DNA from: Xenorhabdus khoisanae | Lineage (GTDB): Bacteria; Pseudomonadota; Gammaproteobacteria; Enterobacterales; Enterobacteriaceae | Reading direction: 5' to 3' | NCBI RefSeq assembly: GCF_001037465.1 | Contig: NZ_LFCV01000128.1 | Coordinates: 1 to 46,347, forward strand | DNA: 46,347 nucleotides | Shown here: in pieces, positions 33,389-42,557 of the stretch | Layout of the letters: the number at the start of each line of letters is the position of its first letter | Position numbering within the stretch: position 1 is the first letter of the stretch | The notes under the pieces: generated by a model | Databases searched by the model: none | The model's input: the letters and a program-made list of their open reading frames with translations, nothing else | Told to the model about the DNA's origin: nothing | Position numbers and translations under genes: made by a program

Positions 33389-34578
33389 CGTAAGCCCCCC
33401 ACAAAATCTTCGACGATTTCACTCACAGGCCGATTGCAGCCCAATACTTGGTTATCAAAAGAGAAAAGAATGGCATCACACTGTGGTTTGTTGCTGGCGA
33501 AACGCAGCATCTGCCCGATACGCCCGCAGATTTTTTGGGCAATTTGTGAAAAGACGTCCTGCCAACCCTGTTCGGCAATCAACTCAATGGCGGCTTCGGT
33601 GGTATCACATTGATCCACTGACTGAATCAGTTCGAAAGGCGCTCCCATCAAGGCCAGATTGGCAATCAACGTCTCCATACGACCATCAGCAATGTGGCTA
33701 TGGGTGTGGAAAATACCGGCGGCAATTTTCACCAACTTACCAACATGCCCCACCAGCACCACATGGCGAAATTCCAAACGTACTGCTTCTTGCAGCATAT
33801 AGCCGACAAAATTACTCATCGTGACAACACAATTAGCATCAATACCCAATTGCTGGCTGACAAAACGCTCTCCATGATTTCCCGGCACAAAAATAATGCG
33901 ATCCAGCCCATTGGCGCGTTTGGCTTCCAATTCAAGCGCCAACGAACGCTTCCAACTCTCCTCGGACATCGGTGTCACAATGCCCGTCGTGCCGATAATC
34001 GAAATCCCGCCCTTGATCCCCAACCTATCGTTATACGTTTTCTTCGCCCGCTCTTCGCCTTCCGGTGCGAAAATCACAATATCCGCCCCACGATGCGGGC
34101 CAATCACCTCCCGAACCGCTTCTTCAATGGTATGCCGTGGCGTTTTATTAATGGCCGCCCAACCAATGGGCAAACCAACCCCTACGCGCGTTACCCGCCC
34201 AACACCTTCACCGCCATCCAGCGTAATCACGCCACTGTCATTCAGCGCAACACGGGCGAAAATCAACATGCCATGAGTCGCATCCACATCATCACCACCA
34301 TCTTTGCGGATAGCGGCAATCGCCTGCTGACCTTCGATCAAAGGTTGCTCGACATTCAAAGACAAAGTGACACCAGAAGGTGTGACAATCGAAACTTGAT
34401 GAATAACCTGCTGACGCAGGATCATCAACGCCGCCACCCGGGCAGCCGCTGTCGCACAAGAGCCTGTGGTGTAACCTTTGCGGTACTGTTTTCCCCTATG
34501 CCAAACTGTTCCGGGGCTATTTATTGCAAATCCATCCACGCCAAAACCTTCTGCCCGGCTATCACGGATTTCATCCAT
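33385..34578 (-). CDS. cbiD: Cobalt-precorrin-5B C1-methyltransferase CbiD
   Basis: A 397-residue CbiD. The hallmark is [20 protein letters not shown]; later parts include [50 protein letters not shown] and [10 protein letters not shown]. It methylates C1 in the anaerobic pathway. It overlaps cbiC by 8 bp. Confidence 0.94.
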   Translation of the reverse strand: MDEIRDSRAEGFGVDGFAINSPGTVWHRGKQYRKGYTTGSCATAAARVAALMILRQQVIHQVSIVTPSGVTLSLNVEQPLIEGQQAIAAIRKDGGDDVDATHGMLIFARVALNDSGVITLDGGEGVGRVTRVGVGLPIGWAAINKTPRHTIEEAVREVIGPHRGADIVIFAPEGEERAKKTYNDRLGIKGGISIIGTTGIVTPMSEESWKRSLALELEAKRANGLDRIIFVPGNHGERFVSQQLGIDANCVVTMSNFVGYMLQEAVRLEFRHVVLVGHVGKLVKIAAGIFHTHSHIADGRMETLIANLALMGAPFELIQSVDQCDTTEAAIELIAEQGWQDVFSQIAQKICGRIGQMLRFASNKPQCDAILFSFDNQVLGCNRPVSEIVEDFVGGLR

Positions 34579-35212
34579 GCGTCACCTCCGGCATCCGATA
34601 AAGGATGGCATTAATAATGGCAGCAGCAATATTGCTTCCCCCTTTGCGCCCTTTTGCCGCTATGCAGCTCAGGCCACTGTTAATCAGGACATTTTTGGAT
34701 TCTTCCGCACCAACAAAACCAACAGGCACACCGACCACGGCAATCAGTGCTGACTGATGCTCCATCAGGCGAAATAGCGCGGTCGGTGCATTGCCAAAGA
34801 CAAAAATCTTCTCCCCTGGCTCTTGCAGGGCAAGATCAACTGCCGCCATTGAACGCGTGATTTGCCGGGCTTTTGCTATTTGAATGACTCTGGGATCGCT
34901 GACATAACAGCGGCATTCACAGCCATACTGAGCCAGACGTGTTTTGTTGATCCCTGACAGGGCCATTGTGGTATCGGTATATAACGTACAGCCGCGTGAA
35001 ATACCGCCACGAATCAGGGACAAAACATCAGGGGAAAAATGGAGGATATCGAGCCAATCAAAATCGGCGGTGGTGTGAATGACCCGTTTGATCACCGCTT
35101 CCTGATCCGCATCCACAAAACGATAATCAGGACGCAATTCATCGATAAGGCGAGTGATTATCTCGAAGCTATTCTGTTCAATCTGTTGGGGCTGTTGAAT
35201 ATAATCGTTCAT
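34571..35212 (-). CDS. cbiC: Cobalt-precorrin-8 methylmutase CbiC
   Basis: A 213-residue methylmutase that moves the C11 methyl to C12 to give cobyrinate. The catalytic His is in [48 protein letters not shown] and [18 protein letters not shown] complete the family pattern. It starts 12 bp downstream of the cbiB stop with an AGGGAG ribosome site. Confidence 0.94.
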   Translation of the reverse strand: MNDYIQQPQQIEQNSFEIITRLIDELRPDYRFVDADQEAVIKRVIHTTADFDWLDILHFSPDVLSLIRGGISRGCTLYTDTTMALSGINKTRLAQYGCECRCYVSDPRVIQIAKARQITRSMAAVDLALQEPGEKIFVFGNAPTALFRLMEHQSALIAVVGVPVGFVGAEESKNVLINSGLSCIAAKGRKGGSNIAAAIINAILYRMPEVTHG

Positions 35213-35224
35213 GCTACTCCCTCC

Positions 35225-36184
35225 TTATACTGTCACACTGAACAGGCTATGCAGCAGCGCAAATAACAGGAGTGCCATCACTGATGCGACTATCATCATC
35301 TGTACAGACTGCGGAATATCGTCAGGTGTGACTTCACGCTTTGCATCACCAATCCACGGTTTTTCTACGCGCTGGTTAAAATAAATATTCGGCCCGCCAA
35401 GACGGATACCCAATGCCCCTGCGACGGTGGCTTCCGGCCAGCCGCTATTGGGGCTACTGTGTTGATAACGATCGCGCCAACCGATACGCAATGCCTGCCG
35501 GAAATCCAACCCTTGCCATTTCGCAGCCAATGCCAGTAAAAGCCAGCCCAAACGGGCAGGCAGCCAATTCGCCACATCGTCCATACGTGCCGAAAACATC
35601 CCCAGCGCACGATAACGAGGCGTTTTATAACCCACCATTGAATCAAGGGTATTAATCGCCTTATAGGTCATAGCAAGCGGAGCGCCACCGAGCATTAAAA
35701 AGAACAACGGTGCAATGACGCCATCCACGCTGTTTTCTGCTACGGTTTCAATAGCAGCACGGCTGATTTGTGGCACTTGCAGTTGAGATGTTTCCCGCCC
35801 GACGATTTTGGCGAGCTGTTCACGACTGGCATCCAAATCCCCCCGTCGCAATGCCTGATAAACCGCCTTCGCCGCCTCGCTCAGACCCCGCCCCGCCAAC
35901 ACGGTATAAATCATCCAAATCTCGACCAGACACCCCAGCCAAAACCCCACGCCATAAGCCAGTTGCAATGCCCAATAACTCACCAGCCAGACACTCCCCA
36001 CAACCACCAGCCATAACAGTGCACCGCCCCATTTCAAATCGGTTTCGGTTCGGCTCATTCGGCGAATCAATCGCTCAGTCTGCTTGATAAGTTGCCCCAT
36101 CCAACGCACGGGATGGGGCCAATGAGGAGGATCTCCCAATTTCATATCCAGGATAAAAGCGGCAAACCATAATAAGAGTGTCAT
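35225..36184 (-). CDS. cbiB: Adenosylcobinamide-phosphate synthase CbiB
   Basis: A 319-residue membrane enzyme that attaches aminopropanol phosphate (from CobD) to adenosylcobyric acid. Signature DMKLGDPPHWPHPVRWMGQL near the start; ETVAENSVDGVIAPLFFLML and YKAINTLDSMVGYKTPRY follow. Four or five hydrophobic segments. I start it at the ATG at 36184, which overlaps the cbiA stop as ATGA; the frame extends to 36232 inside cbiA. Confidence 0.94.
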   Translation of the reverse strand: MTLLLWFAAFILDMKLGDPPHWPHPVRWMGQLIKQTERLIRRMSRTETDLKWGGALLWLVVVGSVWLVSYWALQLAYGVGFWLGCLVEIWMIYTVLAGRGLSEAAKAVYQALRRGDLDASREQLAKIVGRETSQLQVPQISRAAIETVAENSVDGVIAPLFFLMLGGAPLAMTYKAINTLDSMVGYKTPRYRALGMFSARMDDVANWLPARLGWLLLALAAKWQGLDFRQALRIGWRDRYQHSSPNSGWPEATVAGALGIRLGGPNIYFNQRVEKPWIGDAKREVTPDDIPQSVQMMIVASVMALLLFALLHSLFSVTV

Positions 36185-37572
36185 AACCGCCTCCGGGCCA
36201 ACATCAGCCAGCGATGAAGCAAACCGGGGCATTGGGCAAAATGGATATGCATATATCCCGCTAACGTATTGCCACTCTGATATCCCCCCAACCAGCTTTT
36301 TTGTATTCCTTCCTGTCGTAAACCATCACGCCACTTAACGCACTGAAAAACAGGAGGTTGAGTAGTGACAAAATCCGAGTAATGAAACTCATGCCCGCGC
36401 AGCGTTTCCCCTTTTGCGATTAGGGGCGTATCGTACATTGCAGTCGCTTCACAGTAGCCAAAACGTTGCAGGCTATCTCTCATCTGGCTTTCACCCACAA
36501 TCAACCCCACCATGTTATGCCGCACGCCGTCCACATCGGTCAGGGCTTCGCCGAGATACATCAAGCCACCGCATTCCGCATAAATGGGAATACCTTTTTG
36601 ATGCGCCTGCCGTAATGCGGCATACATGGCATGGTTGGCAGCCAGTGCCTGTGCATAAATTTCAGGGTATCCCCCGCCCAGATAAATCATCTGGCACTCA
36701 GGCAATTGATGATCATGCAAAGGGCTAAAACGCGTGATGGTTACACCTGCTTTTTCCAGTAACCACAGGTTATCGGGGTAATAGAAATGAAATGCTTCAT
36801 CTTCTGCCAGAGCCAGCGTCAGACCTTGCCCCATCGCAGGATCAACGAGGGAATCGGTATTTCCTTCCGGCAAGGCAGATAATTGAGTTAACGCCAGCAA
36901 CTGCTCCAAATCCACTGAGGCTTCGATTTGCCCGGCCAGATGCGACCAGCATTCATCATGTTGGCTATCCCGCCCTTGCGCAGAGATCAACCCAAGATGG
37001 CGGGAAGGAAGTGTAATATCCGGCATGACAGGGATGCGTCCCAAGACGGGAATAGCGCAATAACGCTCAATCGCCTGTTTCAACAACTGAAAATGGCTCT
37101 CTCGATTTACGCGATTTATCAGCACACCCGCAATATTGACAGCAGGGTCAAATTGCTGAAATCCCATGACGGTGGCAGCAATAGAGGTGGAAACCGCTTT
37201 ACCATCCACTAATAAAATCACCGGACATCCAAGTTGTTTTGCCATCGCAGAGCTACTGCAATAGTCAGGATCAGTGCCATAACCATCATATAGCCCCATC
37301 ACCCCTTCAATAACTGCAACATCCTTATCGAGCATCGCTTGGTTAAACAGGCTATTGAGTATGGGAACAGGCAACATAAAAGCATCAAGGTTACGGGAAA
37401 CGATACCCGTTACAGCATGATGCCAACCGCCATCCAGATAATCAGGCCCGATTTTGAATGGTTGTACCCGCAATTGACGGTTCATTAATGCCCGCATAAT
37501 GCCCAGCGCGACGGTCGTTTTGCCACATCCGCTGCCAGTACCGGCAATGACAAAAGCATATTTTTGTTGCAT
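36181..37572 (-). CDS. cbiA: Cobyrinic acid a,c-diamide synthase CbiA
   Basis: A 463-residue glutamine-dependent amidase, the first gene of the 21-gene operon. ATPase P-loop FVIAGTGSGCGKTTVALGI; VIEGVMGLYDGY next; the amidotransferase half has IYAECGGLMYLGEALTDV (Cys nucleophile) and RGHEFHYSDF. It amidates side chains a and c. The upstream region to 38605 is shared with the divergent cobA operon. The nearest ERIC unit begins 109 bp upstream and probably lies in the operon leader. Confidence 0.94.
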   Translation of the reverse strand: MQQKYAFVIAGTGSGCGKTTVALGIMRALMNRQLRVQPFKIGPDYLDGGWHHAVTGIVSRNLDAFMLPVPILNSLFNQAMLDKDVAVIEGVMGLYDGYGTDPDYCSSSAMAKQLGCPVILLVDGKAVSTSIAATVMGFQQFDPAVNIAGVLINRVNRESHFQLLKQAIERYCAIPVLGRIPVMPDITLPSRHLGLISAQGRDSQHDECWSHLAGQIEASVDLEQLLALTQLSALPEGNTDSLVDPAMGQGLTLALAEDEAFHFYYPDNLWLLEKAGVTITRFSPLHDHQLPECQMIYLGGGYPEIYAQALAANHAMYAALRQAHQKGIPIYAECGGLMYLGEALTDVDGVRHNMVGLIVGESQMRDSLQRFGYCEATAMYDTPLIAKGETLRGHEFHYSDFVTTQPPVFQCVKWRDGLRQEGIQKSWLGGYQSGNTLAGYMHIHFAQCPGLLHRWLMLARRRL

Positions 37573-37617
37573 CTGCTTTCCTCAAAACAGTTATCCCAAA
37601 ACTCTTGCCCCTAAACA

Positions 37618-37834
37618 ATTTACCTATAGCCATTTACCTATAGCTATTTACCTACAACTGCTTATCTACAACTACTTATCTATACCCTTCGTCTTTCAAG
37701 TTGCCTCTTTGTTGGCTGCACTCACTCACCCCAGTCACATAGTTATCTATGCTCCCGGGGATTCGTTCCCTTGCCGCCGCGACGCAACTTGAAATCCATT
37801 GGGTATATAACCACTTACCTATAACCACTTATCC
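37618..37834. repeat. 14-bp tandem repeat interrupted by ERIC
   Basis: Consecutive 14-mers ATTTACCTATAGCC, ATTTACCTATAGCT, ATTTACCTACAACT and GCTTATCTACAACT fill 37618-37673. A fifth begins ACTTATC (37674-37680) and is finished after the ERIC by TATAACC (37806-37812). Then come ACTTACCTATAACC (37813-37826) and a partial seventh unit. Removing the ERIC and one TA restores a continuous array. Confidence 0.85.
37681..37807 (-). repeat. ERIC element, 127 bp, copy 1
   Basis: Full-length enterobacterial repetitive intergenic consensus element, including the conserved core (CCCCAGTCACATAGTTATCT on this strand) and terminal TATACCC/GGGTATA. It differs from copy 2 (42558-42684, opposite orientation) at one base that I can see. 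It lies between cbiA and its probable upstream control sites and would form a long RNA hairpin if transcribed. Confidence 0.93.
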
Positions 37835-37903
37835 AAAAAATATTTCCCTGAAAACATCAGAACGATATGTTTATGTTCATTCTGAATAAGTTATTCTCAT
37901 TCA

Positions 37904-37917
37904 TTGATATATATCAA
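37904..37917. promoter_or_regulatory. FNR-type box upstream of cbiA
   Basis: TTGATATATATCAA matches the FNR consensus TTGAT-N4-ATCAA at every fixed base. It lies 332 bp upstream of the cbiA ATG, beyond the ERIC. Anaerobic activation would suit an oxygen-sensitive pathway; the site is symmetrical and could serve either operon. Confidence 0.55.
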
Positions 37918-38119
37918 ACAAAAGACATTTTATTTTCAATAGTGAGAATTAATTCACTCCCAATCAGGCAACACCATCCCAATGCCTTTATATCAATAGA
38001 AAAAAGCCAGAATTAACATTATTATTACAATTTTATTCTTGGTTAAAATAAATAATGGCGATAGATCAATTTTCAAAATACACAGTTTTTATTTTTAAAA
38101 AAACAACCTTTATTACTTT

Positions 38120-38135
38120 TGTGATCTTGTTCATA
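38120..38135. promoter_or_regulatory. CRP-like site
   Basis: TGTGA-N6-TCATA, one base from the TGTGA-N6-TCACA consensus, within an AT-rich surround. It lies between the two FNR-type boxes of the divergent region. Confidence 0.4.
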
Positions 38136-38373
38136 ATCATTACGATATGAAAAGTATTTTTATTCATAACGAAATAAAAATTAACACAAACAACAATTTA
38201 ACATCACACACAAACCCACCCAACACCTTGAATAAATTGAGATTATTAAATGTAAAACTGAAACAACAAAAAAGGAAATCATTAATATAACAATATTACA
38301 TTAAGATAGAAAAACATTTTCACCAGATAACAAAATTCATCCTGAAAATAATTCAAATTTAAAATGATGAATA

Positions 38374-38387
38374 TTGACGTAAATCAA
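38374..38387. promoter_or_regulatory. FNR-type box upstream of cobA
   Basis: TTGACGTAAATCAA fits the FNR pattern TTGAY-N4-ATCAA, 219 bp upstream of the cobA start and on the cobA side of the divergent region. Confidence 0.5.
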
Positions 38388-38605
38388 TTTCATCTTATTC
38401 ACATTAACGTAATAATTGTCGAAAAATCAGATTGGATGTGAGCAGGATTATAATAACTGAAAATATCATTATAAACGAAGTGAAATAAAGCCAAGATTAA
38501 TAAATTCTTTTTTATGAAAAACAACCTCTCATATAATTTTCGATACCATGATATATATTGTTAACTTTTTGGTTATTTATATTTTAACTTCCTGGAGATA
38601 ATTCA

Positions 38606-39409
38606 ATGAATACAGGCAATGTGTGGTTAGTTGGTGCAGGCCCCGGTGATGCTGGTTTAATTACGGTCAAAGGACTGCATTGTATTCAATCTGCTGATGT
38701 TATTGTTCATGATCGTCTCGTCAACCCTGAGCTGATTGCACAAGTGCCAGAACATTGCGAAATCATCAACGTAGGGAAAGAGCATGATTACCATCCCATT
38801 CCACAAGAAGAAATTAATCAGATTCTGGTGAAGCATGCTCTGGCGGGAAAGCAGGTTGTTCGCCTGAAAGGGGGTGATCCCTATGTCTTTGGTCGTGGAG
38901 GGGAAGAAGCCGAAGTATTGGTTCAGCATGGCATTCAATTTGAAATTGTTCCGGGTATCAGTTCCTCAATTGGTGGACTTGCCTATGCAGGCATTCCCGT
39001 TACTCACCGCGATTACGCATCCGGTTTCCATGTCGTGACCGGCCACACAGCTCAGGGCAACGAACAACAAAACTGGAAAGTACTCGCACAATTGGAAGGT
39101 ACGTTGATTATTCTGATGGGAATGACGCGACTGGCGGAAATCTGCCAACAATTAATATTGCATGGCAAATCTCCTGCAACACCTGCCGCAGTCATTATGT
39201 ATGCCAGTCACCCCAAACAAGATAGAGCCATAGGTACACTGAAAACCCTGGCGGCAAAAGTGGAAGAAAAAAATTTACATGCACCAGCGCTGATTGTGAT
39301 CGGCGAGGTGGTTAATTTGAGTGCAATGCTCTCGTTTACCCCGGCTTCCCTCATATTCAGTGAAATCTCTTCCAAGCTGGAAAACGTCACTGATGGAGCA
39401 AGGCCATGA
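38606..39409 (+). CDS. cobA: Uroporphyrinogen-III C-methyltransferase (SUMT)
   Basis: A 267-residue SUMT of the CobA/CysG-C type, methylating uroporphyrinogen III at C2 and C7 to give precorrin-2, the branch point to sirohaem and cobalamin. Motifs: VWLVGAGPGDAGLITVKGL, VIVHDRLVNPEL, RLKGGDPYVFGRGGEEAEV and VPGISSSIGGLAYAGIPVTH. There is no CysG dehydrogenase/ferrochelatase domain, so precorrin-2 oxidation must be done elsewhere. This symbol is also used in Salmonella for the unrelated adenosyltransferase. First gene of the cobA-cobD-pduX operon; GGAG is 9 bp upstream. Confidence 0.93.
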   Translation: MNTGNVWLVGAGPGDAGLITVKGLHCIQSADVIVHDRLVNPELIAQVPEHCEIINVGKEHDYHPIPQEEINQILVKHALAGKQVVRLKGGDPYVFGRGGEEAEVLVQHGIQFEIVPGISSSIGGLAYAGIPVTHRDYASGFHVVTGHTAQGNEQQNWKVLAQLEGTLIILMGMTRLAEICQQLILHGKSPATPAAVIMYASHPKQDRAIGTLKTLAAKVEEKNLHAPALIVIGEVVNLSAMLSFTPASLIFSEISSKLENVTDGARP

Positions 39410-40476
39410 GTGGACATGGCGGCAATGTGATAGAAATTGCTGAACAATTTGGTCTACCGGCCAATGAATTGATTGATTTTAGCGCTAATATCAATCCGCT
39501 GGGCGCACCCGAACGGGTTAAGGAGCTGATTAAAAATCACCTTGCTTGTATTGAAAAATACCCTGATGCGGAATATCGCCATTTGCATCAGGCCATCGCA
39601 AAGGCCCATCAATGCGCTTATGCTTCGGTGATAGCGGGTAATGGTGCAACAGAGCTGATCTACGCCGTTGTTCGTTACCTCAACCCTAAACGCGCCCTGC
39701 TTCTTATTCCTGGGTTCGCGGAATATCGGCGTGCCTTGCAGCAAATCGGGGCAGAGATCATCGACTATCCATTAACAGAAAATGCTGGGTTTCAACCTGA
39801 TCTACGCCTGTTGGATACATTATCCAATACCCATCCTGATTGTGTTTTTATAACCACCCCCAATAATCCTACCGGATTAATGCCTGACAGCCAGTTTATG
39901 CAATCGCTGGTGGAATATTGTGAAAAACATAAGATTGCCCTGATTGTTGATGAAGCTTTCATTGATTTTTTGCCTGATAACCGGGGGTTAATTCCTCAAG
40001 TTGCAGCAGCTCAACATCTTTATATATTGCGTTCGCTGACAAAATTTTTCGCTATTCCCGGGCTACGGTTAGGTTATTTAATTAGTGGGGATATAACGGG
40101 GATCGCAGAAATGAAAAAGCGACGTGAACCGTGGTCGATCAACGCTCTTGCCGCTCTGGTGGGTGAGATTCTGTTTGATGAACATGCTTATATGACAGCC
40201 ACACATCAATGGCTGAAATCACAACAACATTATTTATGGACACACCTTTCAGCCTTTCCTGAACTGACCGTCTGGCCGCCATCCGCTAATTTCCTGTTCT
40301 TCCGCTGTAATGAACCTAACCTTCATTTATGGCATGCCTTACTTAAACAAAGGATACTCATCCGCCATTGCCAGAATTATGTGGGGTTAGACGATCGTTA
40401 TTATCGCGTAGCCATACGCAGCGAATGGGAAAATCAACGCCTGATCGCCGCCATGCAGCAGGTTTTACATGGCTGA
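39406..40476 (+). CDS. cobD: L-threonine-O-3-phosphate decarboxylase CobD
   Basis: A 356-residue PLP enzyme of the aminotransferase fold that makes (R)-1-aminopropan-2-ol phosphate for CbiB. It starts MSGHGGNVIEIAEQFGLP, then LIDFSANINPLGAPE and EKYPDAEYRHLHQAIA. The PLP lysine is in LRSLTKFFAIPGLRLGYLIS. It overlaps cobA by 4 bp and pduX by 8 bp, so the three are one translationally coupled unit. Confidence 0.92.
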   Translation: MSGHGGNVIEIAEQFGLPANELIDFSANINPLGAPERVKELIKNHLACIEKYPDAEYRHLHQAIAKAHQCAYASVIAGNGATELIYAVVRYLNPKRALLLIPGFAEYRRALQQIGAEIIDYPLTENAGFQPDLRLLDTLSNTHPDCVFITTPNNPTGLMPDSQFMQSLVEYCEKHKIALIVDEAFIDFLPDNRGLIPQVAAAQHLYILRSLTKFFAIPGLRLGYLISGDITGIAEMKKRREPWSINALAALVGEILFDEHAYMTATHQWLKSQQHYLWTHLSAFPELTVWPPSANFLFFRCNEPNLHLWHALLKQRILIRHCQNYVGLDDRYYRVAIRSEWENQRLIAAMQQVLHG

Positions 40477-41329
40477 GGCTTACTGCCCCGCATCCTGTGG
40501 CGAACTTCTACAAGGGTGGTTATTAGGAGGAGAAAAGCTAATTTCCTGCCCAATCAATTGGTTCAGTTATGTTTCCGTCAGTGAAGGCACCCCCATCGCG
40601 CATGAACGGCCACGTATGCGACAAATGGTCAATTTACTGCTGAATTACTGGCAAGAATCCCCCGGACTGACTTCCAACCTGCGTATTGAATATCAATCAA
40701 CAATCCCGATTGCCAAAGGCATGGCCAGCAGCACAGCAGACATCGCCGCAACAGCACAGGCCACCGCCCGATTATTGGGGAAGTCACTTAACGACACGGA
40801 ACTCGCGCAACTGTGCGTTAAACTGGAACCTACCGATAGCACAATATTCAGGCAATTAACCCTGTTCGATCATATTACTGCCCAGACTCAACTTCCCTTT
40901 AACTGGCAACCCGATGTCGATATTTTGCTGTTGGAAAACCAGCAAACTATTTTAACGGAAGAGTACCATCAACAAGATCATCGCCGACAGTTGCAGGATA
41001 CCGCTTCATTACTCCAACAGGCATGGCAACAATTCCGCATTGCAAATCAGCAGCACGATAATTACCGTCTTGGCGAAGCCTGTACATTAAGCGCTCTCAC
41101 CAGACAATCAATGTTACCTAAACCCTGTTTTGAACAATTACGGCATTTAGTCGAGCACACGGGTATTTACGGACTGAACGTCGCCCACAGCGGCAGTGTG
41201 ATTGGTCTATTATTCAATTCACATCATCATGATGCTGATTACCTATGCTGGTGGCTGCATCAAAAAAAGGTGACTGATCATTACCCTGAAACCCATCTCG
41301 TTAAAATTATTGCGGGTGGTGTTCGATAG
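40469..41329 (+). CDS. pduX: L-threonine kinase PduX-like (GHMP family)
   Basis: A 286-residue GHMP kinase that phosphorylates free L-threonine, supplying CobD. It begins MAEAYCPASCGELLQGWLLG, and the ATP-binding GHMP motif is IPIAKGMASSTADIAATAQ; LEPTDSTIF and a glycine-rich C-terminal GLNVAHSGSVIGLLF follow. In Salmonella pduX sits at the end of the pdu operon; here it is coupled to cobD, which supports a role in B12 synthesis and not propanediol breakdown. Confidence 0.88.
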   Translation: MAEAYCPASCGELLQGWLLGGEKLISCPINWFSYVSVSEGTPIAHERPRMRQMVNLLLNYWQESPGLTSNLRIEYQSTIPIAKGMASSTADIAATAQATARLLGKSLNDTELAQLCVKLEPTDSTIFRQLTLFDHITAQTQLPFNWQPDVDILLLENQQTILTEEYHQQDHRRQLQDTASLLQQAWQQFRIANQQHDNYRLGEACTLSALTRQSMLPKPCFEQLRHLVEHTGIYGLNVAHSGSVIGLLFNSHHHDADYLCWWLHQKKVTDHYPETHLVKIIAGGVR

Positions 41330-41330
41330 C

Positions 41331-41351
41331 GATGACTTTATCCTAGTCATC
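41331..41351 (+). terminator. Hairpin after pduX
   Basis: Seven-bp stem GATGACT / AGTCATC with a 7-base loop directly after the pduX stop, followed by CTTTCACATTTCCC. Weak but well placed. Confidence 0.4.
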
Positions 41352-41405
41352 CTTTCACATTTCCCTTATGCTAAATAACATAATTTAAACAATGAATTAA
41401 ACCCT

Positions 41406-41759
41406 ATGGAACATGTAAATCCCGAACCTGCGACGATTGATGCTTTTATGTCATTCGATATCCGCGTAGGTAAAATCACCAAAGCAGAAAAAAACGAAAA
41501 AGCCATCAAACCCGCCTATAAACTTTATATCGATTTTGGTAGTGATATTGGTGAAAAGCAAAGCTCGGCCCAGATCTGCCAGAACTACACAGAAGAACAA
41601 TTAGTTGGCAAACAAATACTGGCCGTGGTGAACTTTCCACCAAGGCGCGTAGCAGGTTTTAAATCTGAAGTTTTAGTCTTAGCTGCCGTTTGTGGCGATC
41701 AGGGAACCGTTCTGATCCAACCAGAAAGAGATGTGAACTTAGGCACACGGATGCTGTAA
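41406..41759 (+). CDS. csaA: CsaA-type tRNA-binding-domain chaperone
   Basis: A 117-residue single-domain protein of the CsaA family (OB fold, tRNA-binding domain). SFDIRVGKITKAEK begins the fold; KQSSAQICQNYTEEQLVGKQ, NFPPRRVAGFKSEVLVLA and QPERDVNLGTRML match CsaA closely. In Bacillus it has export-related chaperone activity; it forms dimers and may bind tRNA. It is followed by the VOC gene after 29 bp, probably as one transcript. Confidence 0.9.
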   Translation: MEHVNPEPATIDAFMSFDIRVGKITKAEKNEKAIKPAYKLYIDFGSDIGEKQSSAQICQNYTEEQLVGKQILAVVNFPPRRVAGFKSEVLVLAAVCGDQGTVLIQPERDVNLGTRML

Positions 41760-41788
41760 TTTCTGAAGTTAGTCAATATAGGAATGTT

Positions 41789-42190
41789 ATGAGAACACAA
41801 AAAAGATGTATGGGATACGTTGCCATTGTTGTCGATGATTACGACAGAGCTATTGACTATTACACCAATAAATTGGGATTTACGCTGGTAGAAGATACGC
41901 CACAACCGGGTAAAAGATGGGTGGTTGTTACACCAAATCCTGAAAGCGATTGTAATTTATTGCTGGCAAGAGCCTCTAACGAAAGACAAGAAACGTTTAT
42001 TGGTAATCAATGCGGTGGCAGAGTATTTCTATTTCTGCAAACTGACGATTTTTGGCGCGATTATCATAAAATGAAAGAAAATGGCGTCCACTTTTGTGAA
42101 GAACCTCGTCAAGAAGAGTATGGCACAGTTGTCGTTTTTGAGGATATTTATGGCAATCGCTGGGATTTGTATCAAAATGTAATTAAATAA
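41789..42190 (+). CDS. VOC-family (glyoxalase/bleomycin-resistance-like) protein
   Basis: A 133-residue protein with two beta-alpha-beta-beta-beta halves. GYVAIVVDDYDRAIDYYTNK and LGFTLVEDTPQPGKRWVVV form the first; the second ends in VFEDIYGNRWDLYQNV, the usual EDxxGNxWxL motif with the metal-ligand glutamate nearby. The frame is open from 41690 inside csaA, but the ATG at 41789 with AGGAA upstream is the natural start. The substrate is not predictable; relatives include lactoylglutathione lyases, dioxygenases and antibiotic-binding proteins. Confidence 0.87.
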   Translation: MRTQKRCMGYVAIVVDDYDRAIDYYTNKLGFTLVEDTPQPGKRWVVVTPNPESDCNLLLARASNERQETFIGNQCGGRVFLFLQTDDFWRDYHKMKENGVHFCEEPRQEEYGTVVVFEDIYGNRWDLYQNVIK

Positions 42191-42220
42191 AAAATAATTA
42201 CGTTATACCAGTACATGCTA

Positions 42221-42248
42221 AATTAGCCCAATTTATTTTGGGCTAATT
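42221..42248 (+). terminator. Terminator after the VOC gene
   Basis: Perfect 11-bp stem AATTAGCCCAA / TTGGGCTAATT, 6-base loop, then ATATTTTATATT. Located 31 bp past the stop. Confidence 0.75.
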
Positions 42249-42557
42249 ATATTTTATATTAATGACCAAATAAACCCACCCCACAAAAATTATTGTTTCA
42301 ACAAGTGATCTTATTTTTGAATACAACTATCATTTTATATATTTCATATTGTCTTGCCAAGATGCTTAGAATACCCCCGCAATAAATCTAAACCCAATTT
42401 ACCTAGCAATTAAATAGTTCTTTAAGTGTAAGGAAATGTCTTTTATCAATATAAATTATTATATAATGAAATGACAACAAATAGCCAAAAGTGTAAAACT
42501 GAAAATATAAACCATTCAAACATTAACAACCGGAATGAAACTTTATATTTAACAACC

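Larger units (their letters stand above)
37573..38605. other. Divergent control region between the two cobalamin operons
   Basis: The 1,033-bp gap contains, from the left, a 14-bp tandem repeat split by an ERIC element (37618-37834), an FNR-type box (37904-37917), a CRP-like site (38120-38135) and a second FNR-type box (38374-38387). The rest is AT-rich. I found no B12-box or other conserved cobalamin riboswitch element on either strand, and no credible small gene. Confidence 0.6.

Noticed and set aside
37573-38605. Cobalamin riboswitch expected before cbiA or cobA
   Set aside because: I looked for the B12-box and neighbouring conserved blocks on both strands and saw none. A covariance search would be decisive.
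41690-41788. N-terminal extension of the VOC protein inside csaA
   Set aside because: The extension lies in the csaA coding region, has no ribosome site and is followed by an ATG with AGGAA at the family's normal start.
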